In this document: in pieces, positions 25,101-31,517 of the stretch | How the letters are laid out: each line of letters begins with the position of its first letter | Position numbering within the stretch: the first letter of the stretch is position 1 | Assembly (NCBI GenBank): GCA_022837185.1 | Contig: JALHJD010000001.1 | Span: 1-31,517, forward strand | Length of the DNA: 31,517 nt | Direction of reading: 5' to 3' | Origin: Desulfobacteraceae bacterium | GTDB lineage: Bacteria > Desulfobacterota > Desulfobulbia > Desulfobulbales > Desulfobulbaceae | Translations under genes and position numbers: made by a program | The notes under the pieces: model-generated | The model's database searches: none | What the model was told of the DNA's origin: nothing | What the model saw: the letters and a program-made list of their open reading frames with translations, nothing else

Positions 25101-25698
25101 CGCTGGTATCAATGAGCGGTGGGCGCCCGTGGTTGCCGTCTGGCTGGAGCACATTGTCGGGACGCGGCTCATGGGGGATTCCGATGTGTGTCTCAAACAG
25201 CTGTCCGGGCGCGACCGGCTGACCGAGATGGGGTTTTACTTTCCCGTCGACAATCTGCAGATGCAGATCTTCAACGGAATCCTGGCCGAGTACGGTTTCG
25301 AGCCGGTCGCCGCTGACTCAGGCCTCCTCAACGGTCTGGTCACCGGCTACATCGATCTGGTGTTTCGCGCCGGAGGCCGTTTTTATATCATCGATTACAA
25401 ATCCAACCACCTGGGCGCCGGCTATCCGGCCTACGCCCAGGAATTCCTGCGGGAAGCCATGCAGGCGCACCGCTACGACCTGCAGTACCTCCTCTACACG
25501 GTGGCCCTGCACCGGTATCTCGGGCGCCGGCTGTCCGGATACGATTATGTCAGGCACTTCGGGGGGGTGTTGTACCTGTTTCTGCGCGGCATGCACCCTG
25601 ATCTCGGCCCCGGCTGCGGGATCCGGCACGAACGGCCCGACCCGGCACTGGTTGCCCGGCTTGACGACTGCTTCGGCCGCCCGGAGGGCCGGCGGTGA
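22171..25698 (+). CDS. recB: Exodeoxyribonuclease V subunit beta (RecB helicase-nuclease)
   Basis: 3'-5' UvrD-type helicase and the only nuclease of RecBCD. 1,175 residues (E. coli 1,180). Walker A ASAGTGKT is at 19-26, VDEFQDTDPLQYHIL is motif II, GDPKQSIYAFRGADI is motif III, and TIHRAKGMEYPIVFLP and LLYVALTRARH are motifs V and VI. The C-terminal nuclease domain is intact: GYIDLVF (D1062), DYKSN (D1075, K1077) and QYLLYTVALHRYL (Q1105). The frame stays open upstream to 21,982, but the ATG at 22171 starts at the family N-terminus and overlaps recC. A proline-rich linker near residue 920 separates helicase and nuclease. Confidence 0.96.
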   Translation: MQPFDPTTIPLSGRQLIEASAGTGKTYSIALLYARLILERQLEVDEILVVTFTTSATEELRGRIRDRLRDMLDMVEKKERLEAAPEDRVPGERASSQPGPAGTGRRLRDALRRMDEAAIYTIHGFCQRMLQDNAFESGAPFAAEFIESEQLLRSRIIEDFWRRQFYSAPPEEAAWVLDAWQGPEQLAATLHGVLARSGAGFVPAVSAVQVAAARERVREAFERVRESWRAQEEEITEVLRHDPCLSRARDGYGPEPLAETLAGMRNLAEAERLPRLLPSGVDRLAACVMAGKLKGRRIIPSHPFFKAFEEFYLELRELNRAARAHIIAEADRYLRTELDRRKQALDRMYFDDLLTRFAAALDGPGGAALIRRVRSRFAIAMVDEFQDTDPLQYHILDTLFGRPPAPSLILIGDPKQSIYAFRGADIFAYLRARRDTPEPARFTMATNYRSASAMVRCVNRLFDRERPFVFDGIDFHPVRPHPGADDRPLLVEGSVPRPLQVHLLSTEHHCAPNRKVIAKERAGPAAARWAALEIARLLTLGRRGSALIGGDPVSGGDLAVLVRTHREARLMQEELRRLKVACVYYSQESVYAGDEAGQLYRVLAALIDVSDETLVCDALVTDLFGFTGNSLHAARSDRKAWAAIVEELQGYHSTWLGPGLTAMFHALLIRRGVVGRLLAGSGGERKLTNYLHLLELLQDASSRCRADDLVRWLGQQINRPAPETTSQQLRLESDEDLVKIVTIHRAKGMEYPIVFLPFLWGAREIKPDEIFAFHDPRTSRLQVDIGSGREENHRRAEQERLAEDLRLLYVALTRARHCCYLVWGRINFMEKSPLAWLLHRGDGDVVPADALTDDRIGNDINKLNDGEELVRFVPMPDGGEAGDSEEFRPPPPAALTFNGRIDTGWTISSYSRLASPAVPAPVPPPPPQREEAAEMSVFTFPRGPEAGNCLHGLLEMLDFTAIPGGATAELISGRLRTAGINERWAPVVAVWLEHIVGTRLMGDSDVCLKQLSGRDRLTEMGFYFPVDNLQMQIFNGILAEYGFEPVAADSGLLNGLVTGYIDLVFRAGGRFYIIDYKSNHLGAGYPAYAQEFLREAMQAHRYDLQYLLYTVALHRYLGRRLSGYDYVRHFGGVLYLFLRGMHPDLGPGCGIRHERPDPALVARLDDCFGRPEGRR

Positions 25699-27497
25699 TG
25701 CGTTCCCTGCTGGAAAAGGCCGTCCAGGCCAATGTTCTCCGGGCCATTGATTTTCAGGCCGGTCTGTTCGTGGAGGAGATGTCCGGCGGTTCCGACCCGG
25801 AACTTCTGCTTGCCGCAGCCCTGGCCAGCAGATCGGTGGGAGATGGCCATATCTGCCTGCCGCTGGACGTGGTGGCCGGGCAGCCTGTTTTCCCTCCGGA
25901 ATTGCCCTGCTCGGCCCCGCAACTCGACCGGTGGCGGTCCGGCCTCAAGGCCGGCGGGGCCGTCGGCGGTCCGGGCGGAGCCGAACCGCTGATCCTGGAC
26001 GGGAATCGTCTTTATCTGGCCCGCTATCACCGCTGCGAGACCCTGATCGCCGAGGATCTGCTGCGCCGGAGCGCAATCCGCCGTGATGTAGACCCGGAAC
26101 AGGCCGTCCGCCTCCTTGACCGGCTGTTCCCGGGAGGCGGTCCCCTCGATCGGCAGAAAATCGCCGCCGCCGTGGCCGCGGTGAATCAGCTGGTCGTTAT
26201 TTCCGGCGGGCCGGGCACCGGCAAGACCTATACCGTCGCCCGCATCCTTGCCCTGCTGCAGGCCCTTGCCGGCGGAGGGCTGCGCATCGGCCTGGCCGCG
26301 CCGACGGGGAGAGCGGCGGTGCGCCTGCACGAGTCCATTGTCAAGGCACGGGAAACGATGGACGGGGAACTGGCGACGCCGGTGCCGGACCGGGCCGTGA
26401 CCCTGCACCGTCTCCTCGGCCTGATGCCCCATAACGGCCGTTTCCGGCATAACCGGGACAATCCCCTCCATCTTGACCTGCTGGTCATTGACGAGGCCTC
26501 CATGATCGACGTGCCGCTGATGGCGGCTGTCCTGGAAGCCCTGCCCGGTTCGGCCCGGCTCGTCCTCCTCGGAGACCGCGATCAACTGACGTCGGTCGAG
26601 GCCGGCAGCCTGTTCGGCGACGTCTGCGGCAGCGGCGAGCCCCCATGGTCGGCGGACCTGTGCCGGCAAATCAGCCAATTGACCGGTTTTCCCATCGACC
26701 CGGGCGAATCGGGCACGACCTTCGGCGACTCCGTGGTCCTGCTGCACACCGGGTATCGATTCGCGCCGCAAAGCGCCATCGGGGAACTGGCCGCCGTGGT
26801 CAACTCCGGCCGGAGAGAGCGGTTGGCGGAGGTCCTGGGGAAGGAGCGGGGAGAAGTGGTGTACGCGCAGCCCGATCCGGAGTCCTTTTCCGAGTGGTTG
26901 TCAACGCAGCTCCTTGCAGGGTTCGGGGACTGCCTGGCCGCCCGGGACCCGGAAGAGGCGCTGGCGGCCCTGGGCCGCTTCCGGGTCCTGTGTGGTGTGC
27001 GGGAGGGCAGGGCCGGCGTGGCAGGGATCAACGGGTTGGCCGAAGCCATCCTGCGCCGCCGGGGTCTGATCGGCGGCGGTGAACGTCTGTACCGCGGCCG
27101 GCCGGTGATGATCAGAAAAAATCAATACGATCTGCAGCTGTTCAACGGCGACACGGGCATCCTGTGGCCCGACGGCGAGGGAAAGCTCTGGGCCTGGTTT
27201 CACCGGGCCGACGGGGATCTCTGGCCCATAGCCCCCGCCCGGCTGCCGGAACACGACACCGCCTTCGCGACCACGGTGCACAAGGCCCAGGGATCGGAAT
27301 TCGACGAGGTCCTCTTCATCCTCCCTTTTGAGGACAACCGGGTGCTGACCAGGGAGCTGGTTTATACGGGGATCACCCGGGCGCGGAAAAAACTGATTCT
27401 TGCCGGCGATTTTCCCCTGCTGGCGGCAGCCATTGAACGCAGGGTAATCCGCTATTCCGGGCTGCCCGACCGGCTTTGGGGGGAAGCGGTGAAATAA
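25698..27497 (+). CDS. recD: Exodeoxyribonuclease V subunit alpha (RecD helicase)
   Basis: 5'-3' helicase subunit of RecBCD. 599 residues (E. coli 608). Walker A GGPGTGKT at 170-177, APTGRAA near 201-207, VIDEAS (Walker B) at 263-268, LLGDRDQLTSVEAGSLFGD, and C-terminal TTVHKAQGSEFDEV and VYTGITRARKKLILAG complete the helicase motifs. An N-terminal helical region of about 120 residues fits RecD1 and its RecC contact, rather than RecD2. GTG (25695) and ATG (25698) are adjacent; the ATG gives the same TGATG coupling as recC/recB and is preferred. Confidence 0.95.
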   Translation: MRSLLEKAVQANVLRAIDFQAGLFVEEMSGGSDPELLLAAALASRSVGDGHICLPLDVVAGQPVFPPELPCSAPQLDRWRSGLKAGGAVGGPGGAEPLILDGNRLYLARYHRCETLIAEDLLRRSAIRRDVDPEQAVRLLDRLFPGGGPLDRQKIAAAVAAVNQLVVISGGPGTGKTYTVARILALLQALAGGGLRIGLAAPTGRAAVRLHESIVKARETMDGELATPVPDRAVTLHRLLGLMPHNGRFRHNRDNPLHLDLLVIDEASMIDVPLMAAVLEALPGSARLVLLGDRDQLTSVEAGSLFGDVCGSGEPPWSADLCRQISQLTGFPIDPGESGTTFGDSVVLLHTGYRFAPQSAIGELAAVVNSGRRERLAEVLGKERGEVVYAQPDPESFSEWLSTQLLAGFGDCLAARDPEEALAALGRFRVLCGVREGRAGVAGINGLAEAILRRRGLIGGGERLYRGRPVMIRKNQYDLQLFNGDTGILWPDGEGKLWAWFHRADGDLWPIAPARLPEHDTAFATTVHKAQGSEFDEVLFILPFEDNRVLTRELVYTGITRARKKLILAGDFPLLAAAIERRVIRYSGLPDRLWGEAVK

Positions 27498-27598
27498 GGA
27501 TGTGCTATGACCGTTATTCGATTATTATATGGTGAGAAAAGGATCGAGCCTGTTGAACAGTAGTGGCGGCTGCCGCGGCCGGGAGGTGGAGGAAAGCG

Positions 27599-28519
27599 AT
27601 GGAACTGAGGAAACTGGAAGTATTCTGCAAGGTGGTTGAGCTGAAGAGCTTCACCCGTTCCGCTGAGGCGGTGCTGTTGTCGCAGCCGACGGTCAGTGAG
27701 CATATCCGCAGCCTTGAGGAGGAGCTGGGGCAGAAACTCCTGGATCGGGCGGGCCGGGAGGTTGAACCGACCCCGGTGGGGCTCCTTCTCTATAATTATG
27801 CGCTCAAGATCCTGCGCCTCCAGCAGTCCGCCCTGCAGGCCATAGAGCAGTACGGCGGCAAGCTGGTCGGCCGGATCATGATCGGCTCGGGCACCATCCC
27901 CGGAACCTATATCCTGCCGGAAATCATCAGCCGCTTCCGCGGCCGGTACCCGTCCATCCGGGCCACCCTGCGGATCGCCGGGTCGCAGCTCATCGCCGCG
28001 GAGGTGCTGCAGGGGCAGTTGGAGATAGGTGTGGTGGGAGCGAGATGGAACGAAAAAGGGCTGGAGTGGGTGGAACATTTTTCCGACAGTCTGACTCTGG
28101 TCGTCCACACCGGGCATCCCTTTGCCTCCCGTCCGGACGTCGGGCTCGAGGAGTTGGCCGGCGAGCCGTTTATCCTGCGGGAGCCTGAATCAGGTACCCG
28201 CAAGGTCATCGATCAGATCTTTGAGGAGCATGGAGTGAAGACGGGTTCCCTGACCGAGGTGGCGGAAATCGGGTCCACCGCCGCGGTCCTTGAGGCGGTC
28301 AGGGCCGGGCTGGGCATTGCCGTTCTGTCGGCCAGGGCGGCCGAGCGGGACGTCCGTTGCGGCGGTGTGGCCGTTGTCCCGATCAGGGGGGTCAGGCTGG
28401 AAAGACCGTTCTACATGATCAGGCGTAAAAACAGGGAGCTGTCCCCGGCGGCGGCGGTTTTCTGGGAGTATCTGCTCAAGGAACAGGAAGACGATGCGCC
28501 GCCGGAATCCGCCGGGTGA
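27599..28519 (+). CDS. LysR-family transcriptional regulator, selenium-metabolism type
   Basis: 306 residues. The N-terminal winged helix-turn-helix (1-60) reads MELRKLEVFCKVVELKSFTRSAEAV then LSQPTVSEHIRSLEEELG, the recognition helix. The co-inducer domain begins near 90 (GRIMIGSGTIPGTYILPEIIS). From memory this subgroup, with the G-T-I-P-G-T-Y-I-L-P block, is the CysB/CysL-like LysR found near selenium genes in deltaproteobacteria; no selenium gene is in the window, so that label is tentative. The ATG at 27599 was chosen because it follows GGAGGTGGAGGAAAGCG; the earlier in-frame start at 27563 adds an Ala-rich stretch. It follows recD by 101 bases on the same strand. Confidence 0.88.
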   Translation: MELRKLEVFCKVVELKSFTRSAEAVLLSQPTVSEHIRSLEEELGQKLLDRAGREVEPTPVGLLLYNYALKILRLQQSALQAIEQYGGKLVGRIMIGSGTIPGTYILPEIISRFRGRYPSIRATLRIAGSQLIAAEVLQGQLEIGVVGARWNEKGLEWVEHFSDSLTLVVHTGHPFASRPDVGLEELAGEPFILREPESGTRKVIDQIFEEHGVKTGSLTEVAEIGSTAAVLEAVRAGLGIAVLSARAAERDVRCGGVAVVPIRGVRLERPFYMIRRKNRELSPAAAVFWEYLLKEQEDDAPPESAG

Positions 28520-28608
28520 CGCGGTTCTGTCGCCTGCCTTCCCGAGGGCGGTATTCCCCCTCTCGGTCTCCACTGAGGACCGTCCTCGCGGAGCGCTTCG
28601 CGTGGACT
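28520..28608. other. Hairpin-rich end of the LysR gene
   Basis: Two short palindromes follow the lysR stop: GAGGAC-C-GTCCTC (28,575-28,587) and a GC-rich CGCGGAGCGCTTCGCG (28,587-28,602). They run directly into the A-tract of the opposite-strand terminator. They may act as a weak terminator or transcript 3' end for lysR; no T-run follows on the plus strand. No gene is seen here. Confidence 0.4.
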
Positions 28609-28651
28609 AAAAAAAAACCGGAAGAATTACGCCAAGCGCTTCTTCCGGTTT
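28609..28651 (-). terminator. Rho-independent terminator of the RRM protein gene
   Basis: On the minus strand AAACCGGAAGAA (28640-28651) pairs perfectly with TTCTTCCGGTTT (28615-28626) around a 13-base loop, followed by further T residues to 28609. A 12-bp stem with a run of nine or so T is a textbook intrinsic terminator, about 30 bases past the stop codon at 28683. Confidence 0.92.
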
Positions 28652-28682
28652 ATGTCCCTTTGCTGTGCCCTACGATACAGGT

Positions 28683-28958
28683 TTAGTATTTCGACTCGCG
28701 GCGGGGAGGACGGTCAGCACGGGGCTTTGCCTGATTCACCCTGATGTTGCGGCCTTTCAGCTCACTGTTGTCCAGCGATTTGATGGCTTCTTCCGCCTCG
28801 GAATCATTTCCCATCTCAACGAATCCGAAGCCTTTTGACCGGCCTGAGTACTTGTCCATGATGATCTTGGCGCTGGTTACGTCGCCGAACGCGGCAAAAG
28901 CGGCGCGAAGCTCTTCATCGGTTACGTTGTACGGCAGGTTTCCCACATAAATGTTCAT
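28683..28958 (-). CDS. Single-RRM RNA-binding protein
   Basis: 91 residues, one RNA-recognition motif plus a basic tail. RNP2 is IYVGNL (3-8) and RNP1 is KGFGFVEM (42-49), both with the aromatic residues that stack on RNA bases. The tail KPRADRPPRRESKY is Arg/Pro-rich and likely adds unspecific RNA affinity. Such proteins occur in cyanobacteria and many deltaproteobacteria, often cold-induced; the target RNA is unknown. GAGAGTGGAT precedes the ATG at 28958. It has its own strong terminator and a 378-base gap upstream, so it is monocistronic. Confidence 0.93.
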   Translation of the reverse strand: MNIYVGNLPYNVTDEELRAAFAAFGDVTSAKIIMDKYSGRSKGFGFVEMGNDSEAEEAIKSLDNSELKGRNIRVNQAKPRADRPPRRESKY

Positions 28959-29336
28959 CTATCCACTCTCACGACATAGTGCGTTTTTTTCATCATGCCA
29001 AAAAGTAAACCAAACGCACAAGGTACTTTCAAGCGACCGGCCCATGCCGGAAATACTTTTGACCCAGGAAGATCGGTCCTGCGCCGCTATTTTTTATTTT
29101 TATCTTTGTTTTTTGGTTTGGGACGGCTTTTGCCGTTGGTGCTGCGGTGGATTTTTCCGCGTTTGCTGCGAAGGTCCCCTTTTCCCATTCCTATCCCTCT
29201 GTTATTCTTCTGTTTCCAACGGGACCGAGCCCTGAATTGCCACTGCCGTTCCTTTCAGGCTGGTCTCCTGCAACATGCTATACATTCCAATAATTTACTC
29301 TATTACTGTACTTGAGGGGTGGTTTGCAACAGTTTT
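28959..29336. other. Gene-free region between the PilZ and RRM genes
   Basis: 378 bases with lower G+C and long pyrimidine runs on the plus strand (purine-rich on the minus strand). Part is probably the 5' leader and promoter of the RRM gene. Near its PilZ end a hairpin of the type AGCCTGAA/TTCAGGGCT (about 29,228-29,263) may end the PilZ transcript, though without a U-run. A plus-strand frame of 106 codons (28995-29315) has no ribosome site and an implausible composition. I see no tRNA and no recognised RNA gene. Confidence 0.5.
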
Positions 29337-29738
29337 TTAGCTGTATTGTCGGATTAAACGCCTGAATACTTCGGTGGTCAGGGGGTCAATAAATTCAACC
29401 CCGATGCGAAAGGGCTGAATATCTGCATTCTGCTCCTTGTTGAGCCAGACCGGCCTGGTGTCGACGCGCAGGCTGCCGTCGTCCTCCTGCAGGTGAAACA
29501 CGAGGGTCAGGCGAAGGGTGTCCGATTCCATGGGACCATAGGCCAGATGAGTGGGGCCGGCCATGACCTCATCGAGGGCGATGCCCGCCCCGCGCCGGGA
29601 CAGACTGATCAGCCGTCCCCGGAAAACAGGGGTGACGGCCGCTCCGTCCCCGCCGTGGGAGACGAAGACGTCGACGTTCATGTTGCAGGAGTTCCGGCTT
29701 TCCCGCCGTAATTCTTTCGTGACCGATGTGTTGTTCAT
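29337..29738 (-). CDS. PilZ-domain protein
   Basis: 133 residues. The N-terminal RRESR (R11xxxR15) is the first half of the cyclic-di-GMP-binding signature. The second half, normally D/N-x-S-x-x-G, reads SLSRRG about 35 residues later, so the first position is Ser instead of Asp or Asn. The beta-barrel pattern follows (GIALDEVM, LRLTLVFHLQ, RIGVEFIDPL), and the C-terminal EVFRRLIRQY is the usual PilZ helix. It probably senses or once sensed c-di-GMP. The ATG at 29738 follows GAGAAAGAGAG. It has a separate promoter candidate 90 bases upstream. Confidence 0.82.
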   Translation of the reverse strand: MNNTSVTKELRRESRNSCNMNVDVFVSHGGDGAAVTPVFRGRLISLSRRGAGIALDEVMAGPTHLAYGPMESDTLRLTLVFHLQEDDGSLRVDTRPVWLNKEQNADIQPFRIGVEFIDPLTTEVFRRLIRQYS

Positions 29739-29825
29739 GACGCTCTCTTTCTCCGTCGGGGATTGCTGCTCCTTTTGAACCGGGGTGTCCCGGGTGCCGG
29801 CCCCGGGAATCGACTTTCATAAAGC

Positions 29826-29853
29826 AGTATATCATACTTGTTCATTTCCGCAA
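29826..29853 (-). promoter_or_regulatory. Promoter candidate for the PilZ gene
   Basis: On the minus strand TTGCGG (29848-29853), a 16-base spacer and TATACT (29826-29831; five of six match to the -10). The region is AT-rich against GC-rich genes. The leader of about 80 bases contains a CCCGGG...CCCGGG hairpin near 29,787-29,806. Confidence 0.55.
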
Positions 29854-29897
29854 AAGATCAGGTACGTATACGACGCGGATTTGTTTTTCGGCCGGAT

Positions 29898-31517
29898 TCA
29901 GCCGCTCTCCTTTTCGGGCCGGCTTTCTTCCCTGCCGATGACAAAGGCGAGCAGGGAAGGGATCACAAAGAGCGTGAACATGGTGGAGACCGCGAGCCCG
30001 CCGAGGAGGATGGAACCGAGGCCCCGGTACAGCTCGCTCCCCGACCCGGTGGACAGAACCAGGGGCGACAGGGCGAGCAGGCTGGTGGTGGCGCTCATGA
30101 ATATCGGGCGGATGCGGGTCCTGATCGCGTCGGAAACGGCATCAACGCCGGCCAGATTGTTGTAGCGGACATTGTTCAGGGACTGATGGACAACAAGGAT
30201 GGCATTGTTGACCACGGTGCCGATAAGAATGATGAAACCGAGCATGGCGAGAATGTCGAAGGCCTGGGGCGCGATCAGGGCATTCACCAGCCGCAGGCCG
30301 ATAAAGCCCCCGGCCGCGGCCAGGGGAACGGTAAAGAGGATGATCAGGGGGTAGAGGAAATTCTCGAACAGGGCGGACATCAACAGGTAGGTGATCAGCA
30401 GGGCCAGCAGCAGGTTCCAGCGCAGGGCCCGCCCGGTCTCAACCAGCTTGTCGGCGTTGCCCCCGATGCGCACCTGGACGTCATCGAGGCGGCCGGCCTC
30501 CTTCAGGGAACCGACGATGTCGGTCTCGATGATTTCCATGGCCCGCTGCAGGGGCAGCGTCAGCGGCGGGGTCACCTGGAGGCTGATGGTCCGGATCCGT
30601 TCCAGATGGTTGATCTGGGGCATGCCCGAACCGTATTCCAGCCGGGCGACGTCGCCGAGCCGGATCAGGCCGCCGTGGTTATTGACGATGGTGGCGTCGA
30701 GGATGTCCTCCGGGGAAGCAAAATCCCGGTCTCTGCCTTTCAGGACCAGGTCGACCTGCTTGGTGCCCTCGGGCCGGTAGTCGTCCACCTTCCGGCCGTC
30801 CATGAGGATGTCGGCATAGATTCCCAGGTCCTCTTCGCTGAGGCCGTTGGCGGCCAGCTTTTCCTTGTTGGGGACAATCCGCACCTCGGGGTAGCTGGTT
30901 TCCAGGGAGGGGATGGGGCGGATCTGGCCGTCGGGAATCCGGCCGCTGATCATGCCGAACAGCGTCCCGGCCGCCTCGATGATCCGGTCGATGCTTTCGC
31001 CGGAGATGTTGACGTCGATATTGCGGCCCTCGCCGAGGCCCTGCTCAAAAATTCCGGCCTGGATGCTGACCCCGAACATCCCGGGGAAGGAATGGATGAT
31101 CCGGTTGAAGAGCGGCATCAATTCCCCGGCCCGGGTTTCGTGGATGCTGATTCCGCCGAACAGGTTGACGCGGTCGGCGCCGACGTAGAATATCTGGTTG
31201 ATCCGGGGGATGCCGTCCCTGCCGTCCTCCTTGAAATAGGGCTCGGCCTGGCGGTGGATTTCCCGGCCCATTTCCTTCATTTTGTCCACCGAGTAGCCGG
31301 GCGGGGGGATGAGGATGTTCAGGATCAGGTTGCGGTTGCCCTGGGGCAGGTATTCGGCGCTCGGCATCAGCCAGTAGGTCAGGCCCAGGGAGAGGGAGGT
31401 GAACAACATTACGGTGGCCAGCCGGGTGAACGTATTCCGCAGACACAGGGACGACAGGCGCATGATGAAGCCGGCGAGCAGTGGGCCGACGACGCTTTTC
31501 TGCAGCCGGGTGGGGGG
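29898..31517 (-). CDS. RND efflux permease subunit, C-terminal half (5' end beyond the window)
   Basis: The frame is open from the window edge at 31517 to the TGA/stop at 29898-29900, 539 codons, about half of a normal permease of roughly 1,020-1,050. It begins just before transmembrane helix 7 (LATVMLFTSLSLGLTYWLM), continues with the second periplasmic porter/docking domain, then the five-helix block starting LLLALLITYLLMSALFENFLYPLIILFTVPLAAAGG-type, including GFIILIGTVVNNAIL, where the N-N pair is typical of HAE1-type drug pumps, and ends FVIPSLLAFV. An internal ATG at 31463 is not the start, because in-frame RND-like sequence (RLQKSVVGPLLAGFI) precedes it. The drug or metal substrate cannot be told. 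The proton-relay aspartates of helix 4 lie outside the window. Confidence 0.92.
   Translation of the reverse strand, partial: PPTRLQKSVVGPLLAGFIMRLSSLCLRNTFTRLATVMLFTSLSLGLTYWLMPSAEYLPQGNRNLILNILIPPPGYSVDKMKEMGREIHRQAEPYFKEDGRDGIPRINQIFYVGADRVNLFGGISIHETRAGELMPLFNRIIHSFPGMFGVSIQAGIFEQGLGEGRNIDVNISGESIDRIIEAAGTLFGMISGRIPDGQIRPIPSLETSYPEVRIVPNKEKLAANGLSEEDLGIYADILMDGRKVDDYRPEGTKQVDLVLKGRDRDFASPEDILDATIVNNHGGLIRLGDVARLEYGSGMPQINHLERIRTISLQVTPPLTLPLQRAMEIIETDIVGSLKEAGRLDDVQVRIGGNADKLVETGRALRWNLLLALLITYLLMSALFENFLYPLIILFTVPLAAAGGFIGLRLVNALIAPQAFDILAMLGFIILIGTVVNNAILVVHQSLNNVRYNNLAGVDAVSDAIRTRIRPIFMSATTSLLALSPLVLSTGSGSELYRGLGSILLGGLAVSTMFTLFVIPSLLAFVIGREESRPEKESG

Noticed and set aside
22171..27497. 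recBCD considered as part of an anti-phage island
   Set aside because: All three genes are standard, full-length housekeeping recombination genes with normal composition; no restriction, Abi, retron or other defence genes adjoin them.
28995..29315. 106-codon plus-strand frame between RRM and PilZ genes, hydrophobic in the middle
   Set aside because: No ribosome site before the ATG, hydrophobicity comes from T-runs in the DNA, and it lies where the RRM leader is expected on the other strand. Not fully excluded.

Overview
The window joins two DNAs of different origin. Bases 1 to about 1,085 are moderate-GC and read as a gut Clostridia (Lachnospiraceae-like) fragment: an anaerobic sirohydrochlorin cobaltochelatase (cbiK) and the last part of an iron-containing alcohol dehydrogenase. 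From about 1,090 to the end the DNA is GC-rich (roughly two thirds G+C by eye) and reads as one genome of an anaerobic deltaproteobacterial-type organism (Desulfobacterota or Desulfuromonadota in the broad sense). The grounds are an HdrC/MvhD/MetV electron-transfer set, a divergent polysaccharide deacetylase, a recC-recB-recD operon and a selenium-type LysR regulator; the exact order or family is not resolved. The alcohol dehydrogenase and a DinG-type helicase are both cut at the same point, so the join looks like an assembly or binning chimera rather than biology.

Region by region: (a) 1,086-5,066, plus strand: dinG C-terminus, long-chain polyprenyl diphosphate synthase, divergent polysaccharide deacetylase, Gfo/Idh oxidoreductase and a small exported protein of unknown function. 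(b) 5,067-5,304: a gene-free strip with a REP-like palindrome and a degenerate 7-nt tandem repeat. (c) 8,199-5,305, minus strand: a tight operon of an HdrC-like four-cluster ferredoxin, MvhD-like subunit, MetV, hypoxanthine phosphoribosyltransferase and ElbB, preceded by a promoter candidate and a strongly self-complementary leader. (d) 12,363-8,495, minus strand: def-fmt-larC-pgpA-amidohydrolase, coupled by 4-nt overlaps and closed by a clear Rho-independent terminator. (e) 12,364-12,682: an AT-rich divergent promoter region framed by a 20-bp inverted repeat (19/20 identical). (f) 12,683-15,997, plus strand: YkgJ-type Cys-cluster protein, plsY, a small J-domain protein and a TolC-like outer membrane channel. 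(g) 18,852-16,000, minus strand: a large hybrid sensor histidine kinase. (h) 18,989-27,497, plus strand: recC, recB, recD, then a LysR regulator. (i) 28,683-31,517, minus strand: an RRM RNA-binding protein with a textbook terminator, a PilZ protein with its own promoter candidate, and the C-terminal half of an RND efflux permease running off the window.

Most genes are housekeeping: initiator-formyl handling (def, fmt), phospholipid synthesis (plsY, pgpA), quinone side chain (ispB), purine salvage (hpt) and double-strand-break repair (recBCD). No CRISPR array, prophage, insertion sequence, tRNA or rRNA was seen, and nothing resembles a complete undescribed defence or mobile system. The most unusual structures are non-coding: the inverted repeat with outward-facing promoter-like hexamers between def and the YkgJ gene, and the structured leader of the hdrC-like operon.
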